Positions 50,153 to 58,124 of a DNA stretch of 64,000 bases are shown in pieces; the first letter of the stretch is position 1, and the number at the start of each line of letters is the position of its first letter. A model generated the notes under the pieces. The model did no database searches. It had not been told where the DNA came from and worked only from the letters and a program-made list of their open reading frames with translations. The translations under genes and the position numbers were made by a program. This stretch comes from Streptomyces griseus subsp. griseus (GTDB lineage Bacteria; Actinomycetota; Actinomycetes; Streptomycetales; Streptomycetaceae): positions 2,108,001 through 2,172,000 of the forward strand of contig NZ_CP032543.1 of the NCBI RefSeq assembly GCF_003610995.1, written 5' to 3'.

Positions 50153-51726
50153 ACGACCCCCTCCCCGATGTTCCCGAGGTCCGCGTCGTCGGCCTGCCGC
50201 AACTGACCACCGGCTTCGACCTGGTGGAGCGGCTCGACCTGGCCATGCACCTGAAGGTGCACGGACCTCTCGAACCGATGACCGGCGAGCGGCTGGCGGA
50301 ACTGGCCGAGGCGATATCCCTGCGCGGGCGGGGCGGCGCGGGGTTCCCGTTCGGGAAGAAGATGCGGGCGGTGGCGAAGGCGTCCATCCGGCGCGGGGTG
50401 CGGCCCGTCGTCGTGATCAACGGGAGCGAGGGCGAGCCCGCCTGCCGCAAGGACACCGTCCTGCTCAACCGCGCCCCGCACCTGATCCTGGACGGCGCCC
50501 TGCTGGCCGCTGAGGCGCTCGGCGCGCGCACGCTGGTCGTCGCCGTCACCCGTAACTCCACCGAGGTCTCCGTACGCGCGGCGCTGGCCGAGCGCGGCCT
50601 CTCCGACCGGCGCGGCCAGCAGCTGCGCGCCCGGGTGGTGCGCACCCCGGAGCGCATGGTCTCCGGCGAGGCGTCCTCGGTGATCCGCGCGGCGAACGGC
50701 GGCCCCGCCATGCCCCCGGGCCGGCGCGAGCGGGCGGCGGAGACCGGGGTCGGCGGCTCCCCGACCCTGCTGTCGAACGCGGAGACGTACGCCCAACTCG
50801 CCGTCGCCGCGCGGATCGGCCCCCGCCGCTACGGGCACACCGGACTGCCGGGCGAACCCGGCACCGTCCTGCTCACCGTCTCCGGCGCCGTGGCGCGGCC
50901 CATGGTCATCGAGGTGCCGACCGGGGTGCCGCTGCGGTACATCCTCCAACTGGCCGGGGCGCCGCCGCTGCCCCAGGGGGTTCTGACGGGCGGCTACCAC
51001 GGCAACTGGATCGACGCGGTCGCCTCCCACAACGCGGTCATCTCCCGCGAGTCCCTGGCCAACGTCGGCGGAGCCCTGGGCGCGGGCGCGATCCTGCCGA
51101 TCGGGCCCGAGACCTGCCCGCTCGGTGAGTCCCTCCGGATCGCGAACTGGCTGGCCGCCGAGACCGCCGGGCAGTGCGGCCCGTGCAAGCTGGGGCTCCC
51201 CGCTGCGGCGGGCGGTCTCTCGGACGTGTTGAACGGTGGTGGGCCCGCAGCCCTGGAGGCCCTGCGTGAGGTGACCCAGGCCGTGAGGGGCCGGGGCGCG
51301 TGCAAGCACCCGGACGGTTCCGCGCGGTTCCTGATGTCGACGCTGTCGGCGTTCACCGACGACCTCGCCGCCCATGTCCTGGACGGCGGCTGCGGCCGCG
51401 AGACGCTCGGTGTGCTGCCGCTGCGCGCCTCCGGCTACCAGGACGTGGAGGAGTCGATCCCGAGCGGCGAGAAGCTGGCGGTGGACTGGACGCTCTGCCA
51501 GGGCCACGGCCTCTGCGCGGACATCGTCCCCGAGCTCATCAGACTGGGCCCCGACGGCTATCCGGCGGTGGCGGACGCCTCGGTCCCGATGCATCTGCGC
51601 GGACGCGCCCAGCGGGCCGTACGGCGCTGCCCCGCGCTGGCGCTCCGCATAGAGCAGCCGGCCGTCGAGCAGCGCCCCGCCCTGCCCGCCGTCAACCGGC
51701 GGGCCCTGGGCAGCGGACGCGGCTGA
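50149..51726 (+). CDS. NuoF-like NADH dehydrogenase with C-terminal ferredoxin domain
   Basis: A 525-residue cytoplasmic oxidoreductase. The NADH-site loop LRGRGGAGFPFGKKM is at 58-72 and the FMN-site block VINGSEGEPACRKD at 89-102, as in complex I NuoF. The N3 cluster region reads AGQCGPC, keeping Cys343, Cys346 and a later Cys385, but the first of the four usual Cys is Ala340. Residues from 445 form a ferredoxin with C-x5-C (450, 456) and CP (494), the three-Cys [3Fe-4S] pattern. AGGAG is 7 nt before GTG 50149. It is not part of a nuo operon and is coupled to the bis-heme membrane gene. Confidence 0.88.
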   Translation: MNDPLPDVPEVRVVGLPQLTTGFDLVERLDLAMHLKVHGPLEPMTGERLAELAEAISLRGRGGAGFPFGKKMRAVAKASIRRGVRPVVVINGSEGEPACRKDTVLLNRAPHLILDGALLAAEALGARTLVVAVTRNSTEVSVRAALAERGLSDRRGQQLRARVVRTPERMVSGEASSVIRAANGGPAMPPGRRERAAETGVGGSPTLLSNAETYAQLAVAARIGPRRYGHTGLPGEPGTVLLTVSGAVARPMVIEVPTGVPLRYILQLAGAPPLPQGVLTGGYHGNWIDAVASHNAVISRESLANVGGALGAGAILPIGPETCPLGESLRIANWLAAETAGQCGPCKLGLPAAAGGLSDVLNGGGPAALEALREVTQAVRGRGACKHPDGSARFLMSTLSAFTDDLAAHVLDGGCGRETLGVLPLRASGYQDVEESIPSGEKLAVDWTLCQGHGLCADIVPELIRLGPDGYPAVADASVPMHLRGRAQRAVRRCPALALRIEQPAVEQRPALPAVNRRALGSGRG

Positions 51727-51741
51727 CCGGACACCACGACG

Positions 51742-51780
51742 GAAGAAGCGGGCCACTCGATCCGGGTGGCCCGCTTCTTC
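51742..51780. terminator. Bidirectional terminator
   Basis: A perfect 15-bp inverted repeat (GAAGAAGCGGGCCAC / GTGGCCCGCTTCTTC) with a 9-nt loop, between the NuoF-like gene (plus, ends 51726) and the tRNA-Ala gene (minus, ends 51793). The T-rich right arm gives a tail for the plus strand, the A-rich left arm one for the minus strand. Confidence 0.9.
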
Positions 51781-51792
51781 ATGTGGAACTTG

Positions 51793-51865
51793 TGGAGCTA
51801 AGGAGAATTGAACTCCTGACCTCCTGCATGCCATGCAGGCGCTCTACCAACTGAGCTATAGCCCC
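51793..51865 (-). tRNA. tRNA-Ala (GGC), copy 1
   Basis: A 73-nt cloverleaf on the minus strand from GGGGCTATAGCTC to TAGCTCCA. The anticodon loop is ATGGCAT, anticodon GGC (reads GCC and GCU). The G3:U70 identity pair of alanine tRNAs is present. CCA is not encoded. It is identical to the copy at 52571-52643. Confidence 0.97.
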
Positions 51866-52013
51866 TCGTTGCTTGCCGCCCGGTTCCCCTTGGCGACATC
51901 GAGAACATTACACGGTCCCCCCGGTGCTTCACCAAATCGTTTCCACTGTGCACGCATATGCCCGAATTTTCCCGGGTGTTGAACCGTCCGCCGCAGGTCA
52001 GAGGCTCGGAGGA

Positions 52014-52247
52014 TCACGCCGTGGCGAAGGAGTAGAAGCGCTTGAGGGTGCAGTGCTCCTCCAGGAGCCGCCCGTAGATCGGCTCCCCCTCGAGCTCCCG
52101 GTAGGTCTCGATGGGATCGCCTTTTATGATCAGCGCCCGGGCGCATTCCTCGCACCAGTACTGGTATTCGGAGTTGATCGGGTCCATGTCCCTGACAATG
52201 GGCGTGCCGCTGCCGCACCAGTCGCACTTACGCCTGTGTGCACCCAT
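52014..52247 (-). CDS. Small zinc-ribbon protein
   Basis: A 77-residue protein with two Cys pairs, CDWCGSG (8-11) and CEECARA (about 32-35), forming a four-Cys zinc site. The remainder is a charged alpha/beta tail (DPIETYRELEGEPIYGRLLEEHC). Conventional ATG 52247. It starts 3 nt after the stop of another zinc-ribbon gene, so the two are an operon. Both lie between two identical tRNA-Ala genes. I do not recognise a named family. Confidence 0.75.
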   Translation of the reverse strand: MGAHRRKCDWCGSGTPIVRDMDPINSEYQYWCEECARALIIKGDPIETYRELEGEPIYGRLLEEHCTLKRFYSFATA

Positions 52248-52250
52248 CAG

Positions 52251-52439
52251 TCAGCTCCAGCTGTGGCCGCAGGCCGTACACACGTAGGAGACCCCTCCGT
52301 TGTCGCCCAGGACTTGGGCCACGTGGGACGAACCGCAGGACGGACAGCCGAGCCGGGATCGATCTTCGGATGCTACGGGGCCGGGGGACGAGATGGCGAC
52401 AAGGGGCAGGTCGGGGACGCGTTCGCGACTCGCAGGCAT
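52251..52439 (-). CDS. Very small zinc-ribbon protein
   Basis: A 62-residue protein. GGGAGGGAG lies shortly before ATG 52439, a strong start signal. The C-terminus is a rubredoxin-like zinc ribbon, CPSCGSSHVAQVLGDNGGVSYVCTACGHSWS, with C-x2-C twice. The first 30 residues are basic and probably flexible. It is first of the two-gene zinc-ribbon unit between the tRNA-Ala copies. Confidence 0.75.
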   Translation of the reverse strand: MPASRERVPDLPLVAISSPGPVASEDRSRLGCPSCGSSHVAQVLGDNGGVSYVCTACGHSWS

Positions 52440-52570
52440 CGCGCTCCCTCCCGATCGGTCCGTCGCCCCCTCCGGCGCTCCGATTCTGCCATGACCCCGC
52501 AAGGGGGTCAGCCCGCTTCCCGCCCCTATGCAGAAGATCCCGCCCCCAGACGGGGACGGGATCCTGATTG

Positions 52571-52643
52571 TGGAGCTAAGGAGAATTGAACTCCTGACCT
52601 CCTGCATGCCATGCAGGCGCTCTACCAACTGAGCTATAGCCCC
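52571..52643 (-). tRNA. tRNA-Ala (GGC), copy 2
   Basis: Identical in all 73 bases to the copy at 51793-51865, including anticodon GGC and G3:U70. The two copies are 778 bp apart in direct orientation, with two small genes between them. Confidence 0.97.
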
Positions 52644-52759
52644 GCTGTCCGCCGTGTTTCCCTGCGTTTCCGCGCTGCGAACAAGAAGAACTTTAGCCTG
52701 TGACCTGCCGGAAAGTGAAATCCGGCCGTGGACGCCCGCGCACGACGTCCTGGAGGGCG

Positions 52760-53413
52760 CTAGTCGTCGTCGCCGAGCACCGGTTCCGGCAGCGTGCCGG
52801 CGTTGTGCTCCAGCAGGCGCCAGCCGCGCGCGCCCTCGCCCAGGACGGACCAGCAACAGTTGGTGAGCCCGCCGAGCCCTTCCCAGTGGCGCGCCTCCAG
52901 GCCGAGCAGACGGCCGATCGTCGTCCTGATCGTGCCGCCGTGGCTGACCACGACGAGGGTGCCGTCGGCGGGCAGCTTCTCGGCGTGCTCCAGGACTACC
53001 GGTGCGGCCCGGTCGGCGACCTCGGTCTCCAGCTCGCCACCGCCCCTGCGCACCGGCTCGCCGCGCTTCCACGCCGCGTACTGCTCGCCGTACCGCTCCA
53101 CGATCTCCGCGTGCGTCAGACCCTGCCAGGCGCCCGCGTACGTCTCACGGAGTGCGGCGTCATGGTCCACGGTGAGGCCGGTGACGGCGGCGAGCTCGGC
53201 GGCCGTGGCCGCCGCCCGCCGGAGATCGGAGGCGACGACGGCGTCGGGCTTCAGCGAGGCGAGCAGCCGGGCGGCCCGGCGGGCCTGCCCGACGCCCTCC
53301 TCGGTCAGCTCGATGTCCGTGGAGCCCTGGAAGCGGCGCTCCAGGTTCCACGCCGTCTGGCCGTGACGCCAGAGGACGATCCTGCGGCCCCTGCCGCTGC
53401 GACTGCCGTTCAG
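52760..53413 (-). CDS. Histidine phosphatase (phosphoglycerate mutase family), CTG start
   Basis: A 217-residue phosphatase. The phospho-His motif RIVLWRHGQTAWNLE is near residues 11-25 and the second catalytic His is in VVSHGGTIR. In this frame a TGA stop lies two codons before CTG 53413, and no ATG, GTG or TTG occurs between that stop and the essential RHG motif, so translation must start at CTG, overlapping the rsfS stop as CTGA. A short form from GTG 53170 would lack the catalytic His. Substrate unknown. It is translationally coupled to rsfS. Confidence 0.88.
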   Translation of the reverse strand: MNGSRSGRGRRIVLWRHGQTAWNLERRFQGSTDIELTEEGVGQARRAARLLASLKPDAVVASDLRRAAATAAELAAVTGLTVDHDAALRETYAGAWQGLTHAEIVERYGEQYAAWKRGEPVRRGGGELETEVADRAAPVVLEHAEKLPADGTLVVVSHGGTIRTTIGRLLGLEARHWEGLGGLTNCCWSVLGEGARGWRLLEHNAGTLPEPVLGDDD

Positions 53414-53841
53414 CTCTGGTCACCTTCCGTGCTGCCGTTGAGCTGTGCGTGCTCCTCGGCCTTGCCGCGGGTCTTGATCGCGTCCTCGGGGAGGGCGATC
53501 TCCGGGCAGTCCTTCCACAGGCGCTCCAGCGCGTAGAAGACGCGCTCCTCACTGTGCTGGACGTGGATGACGATGTCGACGTAGTCGAGGAGGATCCAGC
53601 GGGCGTCGCGGTCGCCCTCACGGCGGACCGGCTTGGCGCCGAGCTCCTTCTGGAGCTTCTCCTCGATCTCGTCGACGATCGACTTGACCTGGCGGTCGTT
53701 GGGGGCCGAGGCCAGCAGGAAGGCGTCGGTGATCGACAGCACATCGCTGACGTCGTAGGCGATGATGTCGTGCGCGAGCCGGTCGGCGGCCGCCTGAGCG
53801 GCGGCGTTGATGAGCTCGATGGAGCGGTCCGTGGCGGTCAC
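53410..53841 (-). CDS. rsfS: Ribosomal silencing factor RsfS
   Basis: Binds L14 on the 50S subunit and blocks joining with 30S when nutrients run low. It has 143 residues. IAYDVSDVLSITDAFLLASAPNDRQVKSIVDEI and DARWILLDYVDIVIHVQHSEERVFYALERLW are diagnostic. GTG 53841 starts at the usual N-terminus (TATDRSIELI); ATG 53871 has AGAGG 4 nt upstream and would add ten residues, so it remains possible. nadD-LCP-rsfS-phosphatase is one operon on the minus strand. Confidence 0.95.
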   Translation of the reverse strand: MTATDRSIELINAAAQAAADRLAHDIIAYDVSDVLSITDAFLLASAPNDRQVKSIVDEIEEKLQKELGAKPVRREGDRDARWILLDYVDIVIHVQHSEERVFYALERLWKDCPEIALPEDAIKTRGKAEEHAQLNGSTEGDQS

Positions 53842-54005
53842 ATGCAGGCTTTCGTCGGCGGTCGGATGCAACCTCTAGGGTCTCACGGACCGCCGACAAC
53901 CCCTCCCGCCCACGAAATACGCCGCTGAACAGCCGGTCGTGCGGCCCTGGCTACTGGTCCTGCCGGTCCTGGCCCGACTACTGGTCCTGCCGGTCCTGGC
54001 CCCGG

Positions 54006-55820
54006 CTACTTGACCTTGTAGTTCTGGCCGAGCACCGCGGACACGTCCGCGTTGGCGGCCGGCTCGCCCTTCTTCACGGCACCGGCGGGCAGCCCCAGCG
54101 TCTTGGCCACCTCCGAGGCCTTGCCCTTGTCCTCGGCGCTCCGGTAGATCACGACGGATTCGGCCTCCTCCTCGGCCTTGCCGCTGTCCACGAAGGCGTA
54201 GCCGCCGTTGACCAGCGTGATCCGGGCGGACTCCCCGGCGCGTGCGTTCCCGGTGGCGTTGCGGACGGCGACCCTCAGGGGCGCGCCGTCCTCGGGAGCC
54301 TTCACCGTGCCGCCGAGGATGTCCTTGACGACGCTGCGGGTGGCCGCGTCGGTCAGGGTGCCGTCGTCCTGGACCGGCAGCATCGCCGTCTTGTAGTCGC
54401 CGACCTTGGCCCGTGAGGCCAGCGTGGCGAGCGAGGCCCCGAGGTCCTTCTCCGGCAGCGACGGGTCCAGGACCTGCGCCAGCGTCTCCACGGTGACGGT
54501 CGCGGCCTTGGGGTCCTCCGAGATCTTGCGCAGCACCGCGCGCATGACCTCGCCGAACCGCGCCAGCTGCTTGGCCTCGGCCTCCCCGGGCGCGAGGTAG
54601 GTGGCGTACGCGACGGCCATCGGGCCGCTGAGCGTCTGCGCCTCCCCCTTCTTCACCAGGGGCGCGGCGCCCTTCTTGGCGTCGGGCACATCGATGTCGG
54701 TGTCCATCTCGATGTTGCCGACCTGCTCGACGAGGATCTCCAGGTACGGGGTGTCCAGCCGCCAGGTGCCGCTGATCTTGGTGCCCAGAAGGGTTTCGAT
54801 CGACTCGCGGGTGCCGGTCCTGCCGTCGTCGTCGACGGACTTGCCCAGCGTGGTGGTGGATCCGTCGTCACCGGCGACGGCGAGGGTGTTCGGCAGCAGG
54901 ACGGTGGTGCCCTGCTTGGTGGTGGCGTTGTCGACGAGCAGGGCTGTCGACGTGCCGCCCTTCTTGGTGTTGTGCAGGTGCACCACGATCACGTCGCGCT
55001 GCTGGGCGCCGACGGCGACGGACTTCTTCTCCTCCGGGCCGGAGAGGCCGGGGAGCATGTCGGCGGACCAGAGGTACCCGACGCCGCCGACGACCACGAG
55101 CACGGCGACGACGATCAGGGCGATGATCCGGTTGCGGCCCTTGCGCCGGGCCTCCTCGCGCCGCTCGCTGCGGCTCTCGGTGAACTTCAGCCAGTCGATG
55201 ACGTCTTCGGAGTCCTCGTCGGGCTCCTCGATGAACGAGAACTGCTCGGTGCGGTAGTCAGGTGCGGGGGCGCGCTGCCCGGGGACGGCGGGGTCCGCCT
55301 CGGCCGTCGGCTCCGGCTCGGGGGCCTGCTCACGCGTGGGCTGCGGGGTCGGCCGGGGGGTCTGCTGCGATGCCTGTTCGGGCGCGGGGGCGGTGCCCTG
55401 CTGGGGGATGTTCCACTGGCCGGTGTCGACGGCGGCGGGCTGCTGCCCGGTGGCGTAGCCGTAGTCGGTGTAGCCCCCGTAGTTGTAGCCCTGCGTCTGG
55501 CTCTGGCCGTATCCCTGGTCGGGACCCTGACCGTAGCCCTGGCCACCGCCCTGACCGCCCTGGTCCTGCTGGTGGGGGTGCTGCTGGCCCGCGTAGGGGT
55601 CGTAGGGCTGGGCCTGGGGCTGCTGGGCCTGGCCGTACGGGTCGTATCCGTACCCCGTGTCCTGGGCCTGGCTCTGCCCCTGGCCCTGCTGGGCGGCGTA
55701 GGGGTCGTACTGCTGCCCGCCCTGCTGCTGGTACACCGGCTGCCCGTACTCGTCGTAGCCGATGATCTGCGGCTGCTGGTAGTACGGGTCGTGGTCGTAC
55801 GGGTTCTGTCGGTCGTTCAC
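54006..55820 (-). CDS. LytR/CpsA/Psr-like membrane protein
   Basis: A 604-residue protein. Residues 1-180 are a Gln/Tyr/Gly-rich low-complexity cytoplasmic region. One TM (IIALIVVAVLVVVGGVGYLW) is near 265-285. The extracellular part carries an LCP-like domain (RDVIVVHLHNTKKGGTSTALLVD) and a LytR_C domain (LRVAVRNATGNARAGESARITLVNGGYAFVDSG). The Arg/Asp-rich pyrophosphate motif of active LCP ligases (S-I-P-R-D type) is replaced by VLLPNTLAVAGDDG, so ligase activity is doubtful. GTG 55820 has GAGAGGGG 5 nt upstream. It sits between nadD and rsfS. Confidence 0.85.
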   Translation of the reverse strand: MNDRQNPYDHDPYYQQPQIIGYDEYGQPVYQQQGGQQYDPYAAQQGQGQSQAQDTGYGYDPYGQAQQPQAQPYDPYAGQQHPHQQDQGGQGGGQGYGQGPDQGYGQSQTQGYNYGGYTDYGYATGQQPAAVDTGQWNIPQQGTAPAPEQASQQTPRPTPQPTREQAPEPEPTAEADPAVPGQRAPAPDYRTEQFSFIEEPDEDSEDVIDWLKFTESRSERREEARRKGRNRIIALIVVAVLVVVGGVGYLWSADMLPGLSGPEEKKSVAVGAQQRDVIVVHLHNTKKGGTSTALLVDNATTKQGTTVLLPNTLAVAGDDGSTTTLGKSVDDDGRTGTRESIETLLGTKISGTWRLDTPYLEILVEQVGNIEMDTDIDVPDAKKGAAPLVKKGEAQTLSGPMAVAYATYLAPGEAEAKQLARFGEVMRAVLRKISEDPKAATVTVETLAQVLDPSLPEKDLGASLATLASRAKVGDYKTAMLPVQDDGTLTDAATRSVVKDILGGTVKAPEDGAPLRVAVRNATGNARAGESARITLVNGGYAFVDSGKAEEEAESVVIYRSAEDKGKASEVAKTLGLPAGAVKKGEPAANADVSAVLGQNYKVK

Positions 55821-55839
55821 CGGTGCCCCTCTCCGTGGC

Positions 55840-56457
55840 TCAGTCGCCGCGGTACAGCTGGCGCTTGTCGATGTAGCGGACCACGCCGTCCGGCACCAGG
55901 TACCAGACCGGCTCCCCCTGCGCGACCCTCTCACGGCAGTCCGTGGACGAGATCGCCAGCGCGGGCACCTCCACGAGGGAGACGCCGCCCTCGGGGAGAC
56001 CGTCGTCCGTGAGCACGTGACCCGGCCGGGTCACACCGATGAAGTGGGCGAGCGAGAACAGCTCCTCCGCGTCGCGCCAGGTGAGGATCTGGGAGAGCGC
56101 GTCGGCGCCGGTGATGAAGAAGAGGTCCGCGTCGCCGTGGACCTCGCGCAGGTCCCGCAGCGTATCGATGGTGTACGTCGGTCCGCCACGGTCGATGTCA
56201 CTGCGGCTGACCGAGAACTGCGGGTTGGACGCGGTGGCGATGACCGTCATCAGATAGCGGTCCTCGGCCGGGGAGACCGCCTTGTGGCTCTTCTGCCACG
56301 GCTGCCCGGTCGGGACGAACACGACCTCGTCGAGATGGAACTGGGCGGCCACTTCACTGGCCGCCACCAGGTGTCCATGATGAATCGGGTCAAATGTCCC
56401 GCCCATGACGCCGATCCGGCGCTTGCCGGGGCCGGTAGGCACTTCCTGCTCTCCCAT
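55840..56457 (-). CDS. nadD: Nicotinate-nucleotide adenylyltransferase
   Basis: Makes deamido-NAD from NaMN and ATP. It has 205 residues. The nucleotidyl-transferase motif [15 protein letters not shown] is near residues 18-32, and the second ATP motif appears as [13 protein letters not shown] near 170. Start ATG 56457 ([11 protein letters not shown]); a GTG further up would add seven residues. Two tiny membrane-protein genes lie upstream; the LCP-like gene and rsfS follow. Confidence 0.95.
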   Translation of the reverse strand: MGEQEVPTGPGKRRIGVMGGTFDPIHHGHLVAASEVAAQFHLDEVVFVPTGQPWQKSHKAVSPAEDRYLMTVIATASNPQFSVSRSDIDRGGPTYTIDTLRDLREVHGDADLFFITGADALSQILTWRDAEELFSLAHFIGVTRPGHVLTDDGLPEGGVSLVEVPALAISSTDCRERVAQGEPVWYLVPDGVVRYIDKRQLYRGD

Positions 56458-56495
56458 GCGTGCAGAGCCTACTGGCACAGCTGTACGCCTCTGTC

Positions 56496-56657
56496 TCAGC
56501 GGTCGCGGTTGAAGCGGGTGGTGACCCAGAGCAGGAACATCAGCGCGATGAAGGCGCCGGCGCCGACGACGTAGGGGTTGAGGCTTTCGTGGTTGCCGCC
56601 GCCCTCGCCACCGGAGGCGAGAGTGACCAGCTGGTGCGAGGTGCTCGTGAGGCTCAT
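56496..56657 (-). CDS. Tiny single-pass membrane protein
   Basis: A 53-residue protein: [20 protein letters not shown], then [20 protein letters not shown] as the TM, ending TTRFNRDR. The positive C-terminus suggests N-out/C-in. It is 38 nt upstream of nadD on the same strand, in line with the rest of the operon. Codon positions are strongly G/C-biased, which supports real coding. Length-filtered ORF calling misses it. Confidence 0.75.
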   Translation of the reverse strand: MSLTSTSHQLVTLASGGEGGGNHESLNPYVVGAGAFIALMFLLWVTTRFNRDR

Positions 56658-56741
56658 CTTCGGCAGGACCTATCGATCGTGAATCGGAAGGAAGACGTCG
56701 GGCACATCGTATGCGGGGCCTCCGGGCACGCTCACGCCGAC

Positions 56742-56894
56742 TCAGTCGTTGTCATCGTTGTCGCGGTATCCACGCAGCAGGAACCAGGCGAGCAGCACCG
56801 CTCCGACGATCGAGCCCAGCAGCACGATCCGGAGGGTGGCCCCCGGTCCCTGCTGGTCGGAGACGGCGGCGAGCAGTACGGCGGTGTGCGGCAT
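56742..56894 (-). CDS. Tiny single-pass membrane protein
   Basis: A 50-residue protein starting [20 protein letters not shown], with [20 protein letters not shown], and an acidic/polar tail [15 protein letters not shown] lies 8 nt before ATG 56894. It is the first minus-strand gene before the 53-residue protein and nadD, and divergent from the M48 peptidase. No family known to me; a small membrane subunit or regulator is possible. Confidence 0.72.
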   Translation of the reverse strand: MPHTAVLLAAVSDQQGPGATLRIVLLGSIVGAVLLAWFLLRGYRDNDDND

Positions 56895-57005
56895 TTCGGG
56901 CGCTCCTCATAGTTATCCACAGCCCCCCGCACACCGTAGCGCCAGCGCATACGCTGGTTTCTGTCCGGGGGACGAGCAACGTCTCGTACAAACAGGGGGC
57001 CATCC

Positions 57006-58124
57006 ATGACCGACACCAGTCACGAGAACGTGCCGAGCAGGGCGCGCAGGCAATTCCCCGGGATCTCCTCCCGGGCCTACGAGCACCCGGCGGACCGCTC
57101 GGCCCTGGTGGCTCTGCGCCGGCTCACCGGCTTCGACACCGTGTTCAAGGCGCTCAGCGGGCTGCTCCCGGAGCGCAGTCTGCGGCTGCTCTTCCTCTCG
57201 GACTCCGTCCGGGTGAGCGAGGCCCAGTTCGCCCACCTCAACGGCATGCTGCGCGACGCGTGTTACATCCTGGACCTGGAGAAGGTCCCGCCGATGTACG
57301 TGAAGCAGGACCCGCAGCCCAATGCCATGTGCATCGGGATGGACGAGCCGATCATCGTGGTCACCACCGGCCTGGTGGAGCTTCTCGACGAGGAGGAGAT
57401 GCGGGCGGTGGTGGGCCACGAGGTGGGCCACGCGCTCTCCGGTCACTCGGTGTACCGGACGATACTGCTGTTCCTGACCAACCTGGCCGTGAAGGTCGCC
57501 TGGATCCCGCTGGGCAATGTGGCGATCATGGCGATCGTGACGGCGCTGCGCGAGTGGTTCCGCAAGTCGGAGCTCTCCGCCGACCGGGCCGGGCTGCTCG
57601 TGGGCCAGGACATCCAGGCCTCCATGCGCGGTCTGATGAAGATCGCCGGTGGCAACCACCTCCACGAGATGAATGTGGACGCCTTCCTCGCCCAGGCCGA
57701 CGAGTACGAGAAGGGCGGGGACCTGCGGGACTCGGTCCTCAAGATCCTCAATGTGCTGCCCCGGACGCACCCCTTCACCACGGTGCGGGCCGCCGAGCTG
57801 AAGAAGTGGTCGGAGACCCGGGACTATCAGCGGATCATGGACGGCCACTACCCCCGGCGCGACGAGGACAAGGACGCCTCGGTGACGGACTCGTTCCGGG
57901 AATCGGCCTCGCATTACGCCGACACGGTGCGCACCAGCAAGGACCCGCTGATGAAGCTGGTCGGGGACATCGCCGGGGGCGCCGGGGACCTGGGCGGCAA
58001 GCTGCGCGACAAGTTCACCGGAGGGGCCGGGGCCGGCAAGGGCACCTCCGCTACGGACGAGGGCGGTACTCCCGGAGGGACTGAGGGTCCTGAGGGGCCT
58101 GAGGAGGGGCCCCGGAAGGCGTAG
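57006..58124 (+). CDS. M48-family zinc metallopeptidase (HtpX-like)
   Basis: A 372-residue peptidase. The active site HEVGH (in VVGHEVGHALSGHS) is near 139-143, with the third zinc ligand expected in SELSADRAGLL. The hydrophobic segments around 150-185 (TILLFLTNLAVKVAW, VAIMAIVTAL) could be membrane-inserted. The C-terminus is Gly/Glu/Pro-rich and low-complexity. AGGGGG lies 6 nt before ATG 57006. Related proteins degrade misfolded membrane proteins. The 3' end overlaps the convergent gene at 58051-59211 by 74 nt. Confidence 0.92.
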   Translation: MTDTSHENVPSRARRQFPGISSRAYEHPADRSALVALRRLTGFDTVFKALSGLLPERSLRLLFLSDSVRVSEAQFAHLNGMLRDACYILDLEKVPPMYVKQDPQPNAMCIGMDEPIIVVTTGLVELLDEEEMRAVVGHEVGHALSGHSVYRTILLFLTNLAVKVAWIPLGNVAIMAIVTALREWFRKSELSADRAGLLVGQDIQASMRGLMKIAGGNHLHEMNVDAFLAQADEYEKGGDLRDSVLKILNVLPRTHPFTTVRAAELKKWSETRDYQRIMDGHYPRRDEDKDASVTDSFRESASHYADTVRTSKDPLMKLVGDIAGGAGDLGGKLRDKFTGGAGAGKGTSATDEGGTPGGTEGPEGPEEGPRKA

